64,000 bases of DNA from Kribbella sandramycini (GCF_013131805.1 NZ_JABJRC010000007.1:62001-126000), one strand, 5' to 3'; counted from the stretch's first letter, positions 51,101 through 59,312 are shown. Notes: generated by a model from the sequence alone, not told the origin. Numbers and translations are program-made.

Positions 51101-52232
51101 AACTGATGGGCTGGCGCTGGCGCGGACGACCCTGGTGACCGGTGACTACGACGGTGACCGGAAGGAGGACGTGGGGCTGCTGTACGCCGTTGGTGAGGGC
51201 GACCGTGAGGTGTACACGCTGCGGTCCACCGGTACGGCATTCGCCGGGAAGGTGAAAACGTGGTCCGGGGCGGTCGGAGCGGTCACCGGTCCGAAGTTCG
51301 ACATCGAGCACCGGCAGTACGAGCTGGTGAACAAGAACAGCGGGAAATGCCTCAATGTGCATCACGCGAGTACAGCCGACCTGGGAGAGCTCATCCAGTA
51401 CCGCTGTCTGCCGGTCGAGCTGAACGCTCGCTTTCGGCTGATGCCGGTGCCGGGCACCGATCAGTACAGTGTGCGGCCGGTGCACACCGCGGTCGACGAC
51501 GGGCCGATCAAGTGCGCGGACGTGTTCGAGGGCAGGACCGACGACGACACACGGATCGTGCAGTACCCGTGCGGCGGCGGTCAGGGCGATCCGTTCGCCT
51601 GGCAGCAGGTGACGTTCGACTACGTCGACGGGAGCGCGTACGACACCGTCGTTCAGCTCAAGTTCGCGCACAGCGGGAAGTGTCTTGATGTCGACAAGGC
51701 GCGGCTCGACGACACGGCGCCGGCCACCCAGAAGACCTGTGGGCAGGCGACCAGCCAGCAATGGATTCTGCGGCCCGCCTTCAACGCCACTCAGCTCGGC
51801 GGGGCGAACGAGCGCTACCGGACGACGGCCGCGACCGGCCCGGCGGTCCTCGACGTGACCGATTGCCGGACCGGGCCGGAGAGCGAGGTCCGGATGTGGG
51901 AGATCGTCGAGGGCAGCAAATGCCAGGCCTGGAAGCTGGACTCGCTGGGTGACGACATCTATCGCATCGTCGACCCGACCTCCGGTCATCCGCTGACCAT
52001 TCAGGGATGTTCGAGGTTGCCCAGAGCAACGGTCTACTTGTTCCCGGTGGACGGATCGGACTGCCAGAAGTGGCGGATCGAGCCGACACCCGGCGGGACC
52101 TACAGCGTCGTCGCCGTGAGTACGGGGATGTCGCTGGACGTCGCCGGATGCCGGCCTGACATCCCGACCGAGGTGATCACCTGGTTCTACCACGGCGGTA
52201 AATGCCAGCGCTGGTCCTTCGCGCCGCGGTAG
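48180..52232 (+). CDS. Large secreted DNRLRE/FG-GAP/ricin-module protein
   Basis: A 1350-residue exported protein. The signal peptide covers about 1-36 and is followed by an N-terminal region seen in actinobacterial DNRLRE proteins. A DNRLRE-like beta domain spans about 290-480 and Ig-like stretches about 490-700. Six or so FG-GAP/VCBS calcium-type repeats follow (NGDGKADVTAVF, NGDGRSDMAVFR, DGDGKADLLSV, DGDGRDDIVAL; about 705-1020). Two ricin-type beta-trefoil lectin regions end it (about 1040-1210 and 1215-1350, with NSGKCLNVHH and HSGKCLDVDK). It should bind carbohydrate or surface polymers outside the cell. It is divergent from the RHS toxin gene, suggesting a shared task such as target binding. 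Confidence 0.88.
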   Translation: MQPGSNRLPRLTAALVLAAGLLVVPVAARNDAARAASGSGAQATRPGSFVAVEDGGAEARAMATARRTGRPVELAALRSETGQVFANPDGTKTMEQHAGPVRVRRGADWVAVDPTLVRERDGRIRPKAAVLPIALSGGGSRHLLTIGCRGAALSLGWPGRLPAPSLAGDTATYAEVLPGVDLQVRVGVDRFSHLLVVKSRDAARNPALRRLNYPVTADGVRLDVRRDGTTVAKTPAGKTLYTAEPPRMWDAAQRTARVGIQQVPGQFRLTPELGLLSDPKAKFPLFIDPSFAGTAVDWLHVNERSGQVDGWTYDRDDEGAKVGRAYRDTANLYRSMFLMNTSSGTQSLGGTTILSATFRITLNKTPTSTATPVELWQVNDLDPSNRGLHWGTTSGYWQRHLDTQNGEAWPEHEDNPMEFGGGLQQIVQAAADGRRPGISLGLKAPNETTSAVAQNQWKKFHPHTALLAVKYNSTPKMPKGLTFSRPLPCGTSTAPARVNTTRPQWAAVANDPDLGDNVTTRLRVRDAGGAVVHESSIGPTVSGAAFTWPEVPAGVLNDGQVYSYTAVTTDTADASSPETPPCHFVIDTAQPEVPRVSSTDFPDGTTGPIKVRTTGTVTFRPGGTPAETDIVEYRYGTDNADVLTNRVKAAADGSAVIPLTIHPQPGLPAALRLYVQAVDRAGNVSETRKGWDAKAAASDVTPARVRADSNGDGKADVTAVFDHGFGRTGIWNLTSTGSGFHPGVMTWDTGEGTGFSLAKVKPVQGDFNGDGRSDMAVFRVGAGQRMWLYPLPADGNTYLNPEASWMTSSADWSLATARVVAGDVDGDQKDDIVVQTAGSGDDWQALVFRSSDGFRTPVRWVRSAAGNPWSNSTPLIADVDGDGKADLLSVRNLTGCRTTVDLYKSTGSAFGTPTTVYDSAAGQVCWEKNRFAVADPDGDGRDDIVALYELAPSEASVLVLRSDGSKLTRSEWQRTDGLALARTTLVTGDYDGDRKEDVGLLYAVGEGDREVYTLRSTGTAFAGKVKTWSGAVGAVTGPKFDIEHRQYELVNKNSGKCLNVHHASTADLGELIQYRCLPVELNARFRLMPVPGTDQYSVRPVHTAVDDGPIKCADVFEGRTDDDTRIVQYPCGGGQGDPFAWQQVTFDYVDGSAYDTVVQLKFAHSGKCLDVDKARLDDTAPATQKTCGQATSQQWILRPAFNATQLGGANERYRTTAATGPAVLDVTDCRTGPESEVRMWEIVEGSKCQAWKLDSLGDDIYRIVDPTSGHPLTIQGCSRLPRATVYLFPVDGSDCQKWRIEPTPGGTYSVVAVSTGMSLDVAGCRPDIPTEVITWFYHGGKCQRWSFAPR

Positions 52233-54488
52233 TCAGGAGCTCAAGCGATCCAGGACGGTTTTGGCGGTGGTGCGGGCGTCTTCTGCTTCGAGGGGGGAGC
52301 CGTGGCGGTCGGTGAGGTAGAAGACGTCTACGCATTCGGCGCCGAGCGTGCTGACGTGGGCGGAGCGGATGTCGGCGCCGGTGGCGGCGATGGCGGAGGT
52401 GACGTCGTACATGAGGCCAGGGCGGTCGTGGGCGCGGACTTGGAGGACGGTGGCGGTTTCGGAGGCGCCGGGGAGGAGATCTACGCGGCTGGCGACTCGG
52501 GGGGCAGAGGAGTCTCGGGCGGCCAGGCGTCGGACCAGATCGGTGTTGTCGCGGAGGGCGACAGCCAGGCGGTCTCGAAGGCGGACTGGGTCGGGTGGGG
52601 AGCCGGCGACGGTCCATTGGGAGATGCCCAGGCCGTCGACGGAGGTGACTACGGCGGCGCGGACTGCAAGGCGTTCGACAGCCAGGACGGCGGCGACGGT
52701 GGAGAGGGTGCCTACCTGATCCGGTACGGCGACGCTGACGCGCAGGTCGCCGTGGTGGTCGGTGACGGCGACGCCGAGGCCGCCGATGCCGACGACCTGG
52801 TGCAGCGCGGGGACTGGGATCGGCGGGGTGTCAGTCCACATGCTCTGGCCGCCGGAGAGCTCGCCGCGGACTCGGCGGCACAGCTCGCCGACTAGGCGGA
52901 TGCGCCAGGGCGACGAGGCCGCTGGGCCGGCCGCGCGGGCATCGGCGTACGTGAGGGCCTCCAGCAGGTCGAGCGTCTCGGTGTCGCGGACGATGCCGGC
53001 CACGAGGTCGACGGTCATCGGGTCGTCCAGATCACGGCGGGTGGCGACCTGGGCGAGCATGAGGTGCTGCCGGACGAGAAGCGTGATGGTGTCCGCGTCT
53101 GCTTCGTTGAAGCCGATTCGGCGGGCGATGCGCGCTGCGATGACTGCTCCGGTAACGCTGTGGTCGCCGTCGACGGCTTTACCGAGGTCGTGCAGCAGTG
53201 CGGCGACGAGCAGCAGGTCCGGACGGCGTACGTCGCGCACCATCTTGGCCGCCTCGACACAGGTCTCCAACAGGTGCCGGTCGACGGTGAAGCGGTGGAT
53301 CGCGGACTGCGGCGGCCGGAACCGCACGGTGTCCCACTCCGGCAGGATGCGCGAGATGTAGCCGGCCTGGTCGAGCGCCTCCCAGACTTCGAGCAGGCCG
53401 CTGCCCGCGCCGAGCAGAGCGCACAGCAACCGGCGCGCCTCACCAGGCCAGGGCTCAGAGAGCGCCAGCGCCTTCGTGGCCAGTCGATTGCAGACTGCGG
53501 GTGACAGACCGAGCTCTCGGTCCGCAGCGACCGCGGCAGCGCGCAGACCGAGGACGGCGTCCCGCTCTGGCCGCGCATCCGGCATCAGCACGACTTCACC
53601 CTCGTGTTGCCCGACACCCTCGTCGAGTGCCACCAGCAACGGCCCGCCGGTCCGCTGTAGCCGCCGCGACCGCGGCGGGCGGGTCAGGAGGCTCTCCACC
53701 CGACGCCAAGACATGTCACAGACGTAGGCGAGCGTGCGGCCGGTTTCGTACACGTGCCGCAGCAGCTCGTCCCGCCCGCTCAGGCCGAGCCCGGCGGCGA
53801 CCTCTCCGGCCACGTCCGCCACCAGACGGTCCGTAGCGCGGCCGGTCACGGCATGCAGTTCGTCGCGGACATCCAGCAGATCCCGCCGTGTCCGCTCCAC
53901 CACGGGATGCGGTACGTCGATCAACCAGGAGGCGACCAGCGCACGCAGTACGACGGCGTCCCGCAGCCCGCCGTACGCCTCCTTCAGGTCCGGCTCGGCC
54001 AGGTGCGCCAGCTCGCCGACCGAGGTGGCCCGCTCGCGGCACGCCTTCGCCAGCTCCGGCAGCCGCGTCTTCGCCGTCCGCCGCCAGTCGGCCATCAGCA
54101 CGGACCGCAGCTGCAGGGTGAGGTGTGAGTCCCCAGCGACGTGGCGCGCGTCCAGCAGGCCCAGCGCGACGCGTACGTCGTCCGTCGCGGCCTGTCGGGC
54201 CTGCGCGACCGTCCGAACACTGTGGTCCAGTTTGGTCCGCGAGTCCCACAGCGGGTACCAGATTTGGGCGGCCAATTCGTCCAGCCGCGGGTACCCCTCG
54301 ACGTGCAGGAGCATCACGTCGAGGTCGCTGTACGGCGAGAGCTCCTCACGGCCGTAGCCGCCGACCGCGACCAGGGCAACGCCCTCGGTGGGTACACCGA
54401 GGGCGTCACAGGCCTTGGAGAGGAGCAGGTACAGCAGCGCGTCGGCCTCTTCGGCCCGGGCGCGCCGCTGCTCTGCCCGGTCACTCAT
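52233..54488 (-). CDS. glnD: PII uridylyltransferase/uridylyl-removing enzyme GlnD
   Basis: GlnD senses glutamine and modifies PII proteins (adenylylation rather than uridylylation is reported in actinobacteria). The 751-residue protein has the nucleotidyltransferase motif GGYGREELSPYSDLDVML near 45. The HD hydrolase domain is around 405-520 (LLHDLGKAVDGDHS), and two C-terminal ACT domains bind glutamine (GDLRVSVAVPDQVGTL near 590; RAHDRPGLMYDVTSAI near 690). It directly follows glnB (TAG then ATG, no gap) in the amtB-glnB-glnD operon. Slightly shorter than the E. coli protein, as usual here. Confidence 0.95.
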   Translation of the reverse strand: MSDRAEQRRARAEEADALLYLLLSKACDALGVPTEGVALVAVGGYGREELSPYSDLDVMLLHVEGYPRLDELAAQIWYPLWDSRTKLDHSVRTVAQARQAATDDVRVALGLLDARHVAGDSHLTLQLRSVLMADWRRTAKTRLPELAKACRERATSVGELAHLAEPDLKEAYGGLRDAVVLRALVASWLIDVPHPVVERTRRDLLDVRDELHAVTGRATDRLVADVAGEVAAGLGLSGRDELLRHVYETGRTLAYVCDMSWRRVESLLTRPPRSRRLQRTGGPLLVALDEGVGQHEGEVVLMPDARPERDAVLGLRAAAVAADRELGLSPAVCNRLATKALALSEPWPGEARRLLCALLGAGSGLLEVWEALDQAGYISRILPEWDTVRFRPPQSAIHRFTVDRHLLETCVEAAKMVRDVRRPDLLLVAALLHDLGKAVDGDHSVTGAVIAARIARRIGFNEADADTITLLVRQHLMLAQVATRRDLDDPMTVDLVAGIVRDTETLDLLEALTYADARAAGPAASSPWRIRLVGELCRRVRGELSGGQSMWTDTPPIPVPALHQVVGIGGLGVAVTDHHGDLRVSVAVPDQVGTLSTVAAVLAVERLAVRAAVVTSVDGLGISQWTVAGSPPDPVRLRDRLAVALRDNTDLVRRLAARDSSAPRVASRVDLLPGASETATVLQVRAHDRPGLMYDVTSAIAATGADIRSAHVSTLGAECVDVFYLTDRHGSPLEAEDARTTAKTVLDRLSS

Positions 54489-54827
54489 CTAGAGCGCGTC
54501 TCCATCCAGCTCACCGGTGCGGACCCGGACGATCGTCTCGACCGGGGTCACCCAGACCTTGCCGTCGCCGATCTTGCCGGTCTGCGCGGCCTTGACGATC
54601 ACGTCGACCACATCGGCGCCGTCACTGTCCTCGACGACCACCTCGAGCCGCACCTTCGGGACCAGGTCCACCTCGTACTCCGCACCGCGGTAGACCTCGG
54701 TGTGGCCCTTCTGGCGGCCGTAGCCGCTCGCCTCGGAGACGGTCATGCCGGTGACGCCGAACGTCTCGAGCGCGGCCCGGACGTCCTCCAGCTTGTGCGG
54801 CTTGACCACCGCGGTGATCAGCTTCAT
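54489..54827 (-). CDS. glnB: Nitrogen regulatory PII protein (GlnB/GlnK)
   Basis: A 112-residue PII signal protein that binds ATP/ADP and 2-oxoglutarate and blocks the ammonium channel AmtB when nitrogen is plentiful. It starts MKLITAVVKPHKLEDVRAAL. The T-loop is intact as GRQKGHTEVYRGAEYEVD, with the modifiable Tyr51 in GAEY, followed by the C-terminal ETIVRVRTGE. The ATG overlaps the amtB stop by four bases. Context with amtB suggests the GlnK subtype. Confidence 0.97.
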   Translation of the reverse strand: MKLITAVVKPHKLEDVRAALETFGVTGMTVSEASGYGRQKGHTEVYRGAEYEVDLVPKVRLEVVVEDSDGADVVDVIVKAAQTGKIGDGKVWVTPVETIVRVRTGELDGDAL

Positions 54828-56170
54828 GCGTTCGCACCTTCCTTCTCGGACGTCTCGGTGGAGCCATTGTCCTGGACGGCGGCCGCGGCCGGCGCCGGGC
54901 GGGTGCCCAGGGCGCCGCGCAGGCCGGTCGCGCTGAGGAAGTCGTACGCCGTCTCCGCGTGCTCGACCTGGTCGACACCGGTGACCTCGTCCTCCTCCTT
55001 GAGGCGGAAGCCGATGGTCTTGTCGATGATCTTGCCGAGGACGAACGCGATCGCGAACGAGTAGACCGCGACAGCCACGTTGGCCAGCGCCTGCCGGCCG
55101 AGCTGACCCGCGCCGCCGCCGTAGAAGAGGCCGTCGACCGCGGACGGCGCCGCGGCGGTGCCGAGGAGGCCGATCGCGAGCGAGCCGAACAGACCGCCGA
55201 CCAGGTGCACGCCGACCACGTCGAGCGAGTCGTCGAAGCCCAGCTTGTACTTCAGCGAGACCGCGAAGGCGCAGATGGCGCCGGCGAAGACACCGAGGAT
55301 GAGCGCGCCGACCGGGCTGACCGCGCCACAGGACGGCGTGATCGCGACCAGACCGGCCACCGCGCCGGACGCCAGGCCCAGCGTGGTCGCCTTGCCGTGC
55401 ACGATCCGCTCGACGATCAGCCAGCCGATGACCGCGGCAGCGGTGGCGACCTGGGTGTTCACGAAGGTGATGGCGGCGGTGCTGCCGGCGCTGAGCGCGG
55501 AGCCCGCGTTGAAGCCGAACCAGCCGAACCACAGCAGCGCCGCGCCGAGCAGCACCAGCGGCAGGCTGTGCGGCCGCATCGGGTCCTTCTTCCAGCCGAC
55601 CCGCTTGCCGAGCACGATGGCCAGGGCCAGCGCGGCCGCACCGGCGTTCACGTGCACCGCCGTACCGCCGGCGAAGTCGATCGCCTTCAGCTTGTCGCCG
55701 ATCCAGCCGCCGGCGCCGTCGTCCAGGAACCACACCGAGTGCGCGACCGGGAAGTAGACCAGGCAGGTCCAGCCGACCACGAACGCGATCCAGCCGCGGA
55801 ACGTCACCCGGTCGGCGATGGCGCCCGAGATCAGCGCCGGGGTGATGATCGCGAACATCAGCTGGAAGGCGACGAAGGCGAGTTCAGGGGTGGTGCCGCT
55901 GATCGCCTCGGGCGCCATCAGGCCCTTCAGCCCGACCTCCGAGAAGTTGCCGATCACGTGCCCGTTGTCACCGCCGAACGTCAGCGAGTAACCGACCAGC
56001 ACCCACAGGACGGTGACGACGGCGATGGTGATGAAACTCATCATCATCATGTTCAGCACGCTCTTCACGCGCACCATGCCGCCGTAGAAAAAAGCCAGGC
56101 CCGGTGTCATCAGCATCACCAGGGCGGCGCAAGCCAAGACCCAGGCGGTATCGCCGGCGTTGATCTCCAT
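54824..56170 (-). CDS. amtB: Ammonium channel AmtB
   Basis: A 448-residue channel for ammonium/ammonia with 11 to 12 transmembrane helices. It shows TPGLAFFYGGMVRVKSVLNM, the FAFQLMFA-like segment AFVAFQLMFAIITPALISG, DFAGGTAVHVNAGAAAL and GVHLVGGLFGSLAIGL, with the pore histidines in the last two. The C-terminal cytosolic tail is about 60 residues. The ATG at 56170 has AAGG about ten bases upstream; one at 56194 is an alternative. It heads the amtB-glnB-glnD operon behind a GlnR-type operator. Confidence 0.95.
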   Translation of the reverse strand: MEINAGDTAWVLACAALVMLMTPGLAFFYGGMVRVKSVLNMMMMSFITIAVVTVLWVLVGYSLTFGGDNGHVIGNFSEVGLKGLMAPEAISGTTPELAFVAFQLMFAIITPALISGAIADRVTFRGWIAFVVGWTCLVYFPVAHSVWFLDDGAGGWIGDKLKAIDFAGGTAVHVNAGAAALALAIVLGKRVGWKKDPMRPHSLPLVLLGAALLWFGWFGFNAGSALSAGSTAAITFVNTQVATAAAVIGWLIVERIVHGKATTLGLASGAVAGLVAITPSCGAVSPVGALILGVFAGAICAFAVSLKYKLGFDDSLDVVGVHLVGGLFGSLAIGLLGTAAAPSAVDGLFYGGGAGQLGRQALANVAVAVYSFAIAFVLGKIIDKTIGFRLKEEDEVTGVDQVEHAETAYDFLSATGLRGALGTRPAPAAAAVQDNGSTETSEKEGANA

Positions 56171-56282
56171 CAACGTCATCCCTTCCATGCTCATCTGGGG
56201 GTGGCCGGCGTCCTCGATCGGGAGAACTCCACAACTCCGGGGAGCCCGCGCCCAGCCACATCGCAAACGGTGTCGGCGCGCC

Positions 56283-56320
56283 GTTTCAGCCGATCGGTTC
56301 ATTTGTTTCCGGCATGTGAC
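56283..56320 (-). promoter_or_regulatory. GlnR-type nitrogen operator upstream of amtB
   Basis: On the minus strand the sequence is GTCAC-6-GAAAC-6-ACCGA-6-GAAAC, the spacing of the actinobacterial GlnR box (gTnAC-n6-GaAAC repeated). Both GAAAC sites and the first GTCAC are perfect; the second a-site is poor. Two further GTCAC sites, 11 bases apart, lie at 56336-56340 and 56347-56351. GlnR would activate the operon under nitrogen limitation. Confidence 0.75.
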
Positions 56321-56441
56321 AAAGCGCCCGCCCAGGTGACATCGGCGTGACATAGCGCCGGAAGCGGCCTCTTGTGGCACTCTGGCCTGGACCACACGGG
56401 CCGCAGCCGCGCCACTGCCCCCGTCCGAAGTAGGGAACGAA

Positions 56442-57068
56442 ATGGAGATCGACCACGGGGTGACGCCACGCCGCGGCAGGCCGCGCGATCCGGACGCCGA
56501 GCCGAGGATCCGCCGCTACGCCGTCCAGCTGCTGCTGGAGCGTGGGTTCGACAAGATGACGGTGGACGACGTCGCCGAGGCCGCTGGGGTCGGCAAAGCG
56601 ACGATCTACCGCCGCTGGGCGAGCAAAGAGGAGCTCGCCAACGACGCGATGGCCGACCTGTTCGACATCGAGATCCCGGACGCCGACACCGGATCGCTGG
56701 AAGGCGATCTGCGCGAGGTCTACGGGAACGCGCTGACGTTCGTGAACAATCCGATGGGGGCCGCGCTGATGCGGCTCGGCATCAGCGAGGCGAACCGCGA
56801 CGAGCGGTCCGCCGCGATCTACCGCGGTCTGCTGGAGCGCCGGATCGAGCTCACGCGCGGCGCTCTGGAGCGCGCGTGGGCCCGCGGCGAGCCGATCCGC
56901 CGGTCCGCCAACCCGGTGATGATGGTGGAGTGGCTGTCCGGTCTGTTCGTGCTCCGGCTGGTCATCAACCAGCCGATGCCCGCGGTCGACGAGGTCGACT
57001 ACCTGGTGGAGCTGACGATGCGCGTGATCCGCGAACCATCAGCCCGTGACCGGGAGCCAGCCCGATAG
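56442..57068 (+). CDS. TetR/AcrR-family regulator
   Basis: A 208-residue repressor-type regulator. The N-terminal helix-turn-helix (about 15-65) reads RIRRYAVQLLLERGFDKMTVDDVAEAAGVGKATIYRRW, typical of TetR. The C-terminal ligand domain resembles the TetR_C_11-like group (MGAALMRLGISEANRDERSAAIYRG). It is divergent from amtB by 271 bases and converges with the sigma-like gene, overlapping it by 30 bases. Its target is not evident; control of amtB is possible but GlnR is the better candidate. Confidence 0.92.
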   Translation: MEIDHGVTPRRGRPRDPDAEPRIRRYAVQLLLERGFDKMTVDDVAEAAGVGKATIYRRWASKEELANDAMADLFDIEIPDADTGSLEGDLREVYGNALTFVNNPMGAALMRLGISEANRDERSAAIYRGLLERRIELTRGALERAWARGEPIRRSANPVMMVEWLSGLFVLRLVINQPMPAVDEVDYLVELTMRVIREPSARDREPAR

Positions 57069-57662
57069 GAATGCCAGGGCAACGATGAGGCCGACCACCA
57101 GGGCAGCCAGCACTCCTGCCCCGGTGGCTCGCCGCCTGCGTCGTCTGCGGATCTTGCCGGCCAGCCAGGCCCGGTCGGCGAGGTCCACCTCGGGCAGGTC
57201 GTCCGCGACCTCGGCGAGGACCGGGCCGACGTCCTCGCGCCGGCCGATGCCCTGGCCGCGCATCGCGCTGAAGGCGCTCAAACCCTGGGTGTGGACGGCG
57301 GTCTGCGACAGCGCCAGCACATCCGCCGTCTCGAACTCGGTCAGCTCCTCCAGATGCAGTAGCACCAGGACAGTGCGCTGTGTCGAGGTCAGACCAGCAA
57401 GCGCTTGTTCTACTGGGCTTTCAGTGCCCGGAAACGGCCGCAACCGGCTCCACCGAGTCAGGGCCGGTTGGTAGAGCGCACCCTGGACGAACGCGTCCGG
57501 GTCGTCCGCCTTGGACCACTGCGGTGACAGCCGGGTGAACGCCTGCAGCAGAGCGTGTTCGGCTCGCTGCAGGTCGCCGTACACCAGGTACGCAGTACGA
57601 AGCCATCTGCCCTGTCGCGCGTCCACGTAGGACGCGAACTCCGGGTCGACCGTCTCGAGCAT
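57039..57662 (-). CDS. SigE-family sigma-like protein with C-terminal membrane anchor
   Basis: A 207-residue protein. Residues of about 8-60 resemble region 2 of SigE-family (SigE70-like) ECF sigma factors (FASYVDARQGRWLRTAYLVYGDLQRAEH), and about 90-135 resemble region 4 (LTSTQRTVLVLLHLEELTEFETADVLALSQTAVHTQ). Instead of ending there it continues with an Arg-rich stretch (IRRRRRRRA) and one transmembrane helix (about 182-203). It may be a membrane-tethered sigma factor, a sigma/anti-sigma fusion, or a degenerate sigma acting as a sensor. Confidence 0.72.
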   Translation of the reverse strand: MLETVDPEFASYVDARQGRWLRTAYLVYGDLQRAEHALLQAFTRLSPQWSKADDPDAFVQGALYQPALTRWSRLRPFPGTESPVEQALAGLTSTQRTVLVLLHLEELTEFETADVLALSQTAVHTQGLSAFSAMRGQGIGRREDVGPVLAEVADDLPEVDLADRAWLAGKIRRRRRRRATGAGVLAALVVGLIVALAFLSGWLPVTG

Positions 57663-57689
57663 CCACCCCTCCCGCCGCTATCTAACTCC

Positions 57690-58634
57690 TCAACTACCTC
57701 GCGCGGCGAGAGCCAAACCCGTCTCTTCGCGAATCAGATCCGCATTGATCACCGAACCAGCCTTCAAACCACCTGCCGCGGCCATGACCACCTGGGCCAT
57801 CGGTTCGGTCACGTTGCCGGCCGCAAAGACGCCCGGGACGGCGGTCTGGCTCATGGCATCGACTGTGAGCGCATCACCGATCACCATCCCGTTCGCCTCC
57901 ACTGCGGTGGTTTCCAGCCCCAGGTCGACCAGGAAGCCGGCCCGGGAGCGCAGCGACGTCTGAACGGTCAGAACGTCCCGGCTGACGACCTTGCCGCCCT
58001 CCAGCCGCACACCGGTCAGCTTCCCGTCGGTTGTCTCGATCTGCTCGACCTTTCCGGTCACTACGGCGATTCCACGCGCCGCCAGCTCCTCCCACTGCTC
58101 ATCGGTCAGATCGGCCGCAGTGTGCAGGAACAGCGTCACGTCATCGCTCAGCTGCCGGAACAGCTGTGCCTGATGCACAGCCATCGGAGAGGTCGCCAGT
58201 ACGCCGATGGCCTGGTCCCGCACCTCCCAGCCGTGGCAGTAAGGGCAGTGCAGCACGTCCTTTCCCCACTGCTCCGCCAAACCCGGTACGTCGGGCAGGA
58301 CGTCGGTAAGCCCGCTGGTCACCAGGACGCGTCGGCCCGCGTACGTCGTACCGTCCGCCACCTCGACCGTGAAAACGTCACCCTGGTGGACGCCGACCAC
58401 GGTGCCGGTCGCGAACTCACCGCCGTACCCGGCCACCTCAGCGCGGCCGGCCGTGTACAGCTCACTCGGCGGAGTCCCGTCCCGGGTCAGGAAGTTGTGC
58501 ACGTGATCCGCCGGGGCGTTCCGCGGCCTGCCGTCGTCGATGACCAGCACCGACCGGCGCGACCGCACCAGCGCCAGCGCCCCACTCAGCCCGGCCGCAC
58601 CGGCCCCGATCACGATCACGTCGTACGTCGTCAT
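57690..58634 (-). CDS. Thioredoxin reductase-like FAD/NAD(P) oxidoreductase
   Basis: A 314-residue flavoprotein with the FAD-binding start TYDVIVIGAGAAGLSGALAL, a redox-type Cys pair in HCPYCHGWEV near 136, and a terminal FAD segment GVFAAGNVTEPMAQVVMAAAGG. The CPYC spacing is that of thioredoxin reductases. Many such actinobacterial proteins do not reduce thioredoxin, so the electron acceptor is unknown. The ATG at 58634 has AGGAG nine bases upstream. It is divergent from an XRE-cupin regulator, a pairing often seen for this oxidoreductase type. Confidence 0.9.
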   Translation of the reverse strand: MTTYDVIVIGAGAAGLSGALALVRSRRSVLVIDDGRPRNAPADHVHNFLTRDGTPPSELYTAGRAEVAGYGGEFATGTVVGVHQGDVFTVEVADGTTYAGRRVLVTSGLTDVLPDVPGLAEQWGKDVLHCPYCHGWEVRDQAIGVLATSPMAVHQAQLFRQLSDDVTLFLHTAADLTDEQWEELAARGIAVVTGKVEQIETTDGKLTGVRLEGGKVVSRDVLTVQTSLRSRAGFLVDLGLETTAVEANGMVIGDALTVDAMSQTAVPGVFAAGNVTEPMAQVVMAAAGGLKAGSVINADLIREETGLALAARGS

Positions 58635-58696
58635 GATGTCCAACTCCTCTCGTTACTCCGAGGATCCGCCGGAGTTCTCGATTTCGACAACTTTCT

Positions 58697-58711
58697 TTGC
58701 CAGAATGGCAA
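58697..58711. promoter_or_regulatory. Palindromic operator before the XRE-cupin regulator
   Basis: TTGCCA-GAA-TGGCAA is a perfect inverted repeat ending one base before the ATG of the regulator and inside the 78-base divergent region with the oxidoreductase. It is a likely autoregulatory site for the XRE protein. Its place over the start region suggests that transcription is nearly leaderless. Confidence 0.6.
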
Positions 58712-58712
58712 G

Positions 58713-59282
58713 ATGTTCGACGAGGTGCTGGAAGCGGTGGGCCCGCGGCTGCGGGCGTTGCGGATCGAGCGCGGGACGACGCTCGCCCAATTGTCGGAGT
58801 CGACCGGGATCTCGGTCAGTACGCTGTCCCGGCTGGAGTCCGGGCAGCGGCGGCCGACGCTGGAGTTGTTGTTGCCCCTGGCCCGCGCCCATCAGGTCCA
58901 GCTCGACGAACTGGTGGACGCACCGACGACCGGCGACCCGCGGATCCATGCGAAACCGGTTCGGCACAACGGCGTGACGATCATCCCGCTCAGCCGGCGT
59001 CCGGGCGGGCTGCAGGCCTTCAAGCAGATCGTGCCGGCCGGCTGGCCGGGCGGCGAGGTCGACCAGCGCACCCACGAGGGCTACGACTGGATCTACGTGC
59101 TGTCCGGGCAGATCCGGCTCGTGCTCGGCGACAACGACTTCGTGCTGGAGGCCGGCGAGGTCGCCGAGTTCGACACCCGCGTGCCGCACTGGTTCGGCAA
59201 CGACGGCCCCGGCCCGGCCGAGATCCTCTGCCTGTACGGCCCGCAAGGGGAGCGGATGCACGTCAAAGCGCGGACCCGCTAG
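58713..59282 (+). CDS. XRE-cupin transcriptional regulator
   Basis: A 189-residue regulator with an XRE helix-turn-helix (about 10-65: LRALRIERGTTLAQLSESTGISVSTLSRLESG) and a C-terminal small-molecule-binding cupin (about 100-180: HEGYDWIYVLSGQIRLVLGD and VPHWFGN). Such proteins sense a small metabolite and usually control adjacent enzymes. It is divergent from the thioredoxin reductase-like gene and probably represses it and itself through the palindrome at 58697-58711. Confidence 0.93.
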   Translation: MFDEVLEAVGPRLRALRIERGTTLAQLSESTGISVSTLSRLESGQRRPTLELLLPLARAHQVQLDELVDAPTTGDPRIHAKPVRHNGVTIIPLSRRPGGLQAFKQIVPAGWPGGEVDQRTHEGYDWIYVLSGQIRLVLGDNDFVLEAGEVAEFDTRVPHWFGNDGPGPAEILCLYGPQGERMHVKARTR

Positions 59283-59312
59283 TGTCCTCGCGTCGACAGT
59301 GAGGAGCTGGTA

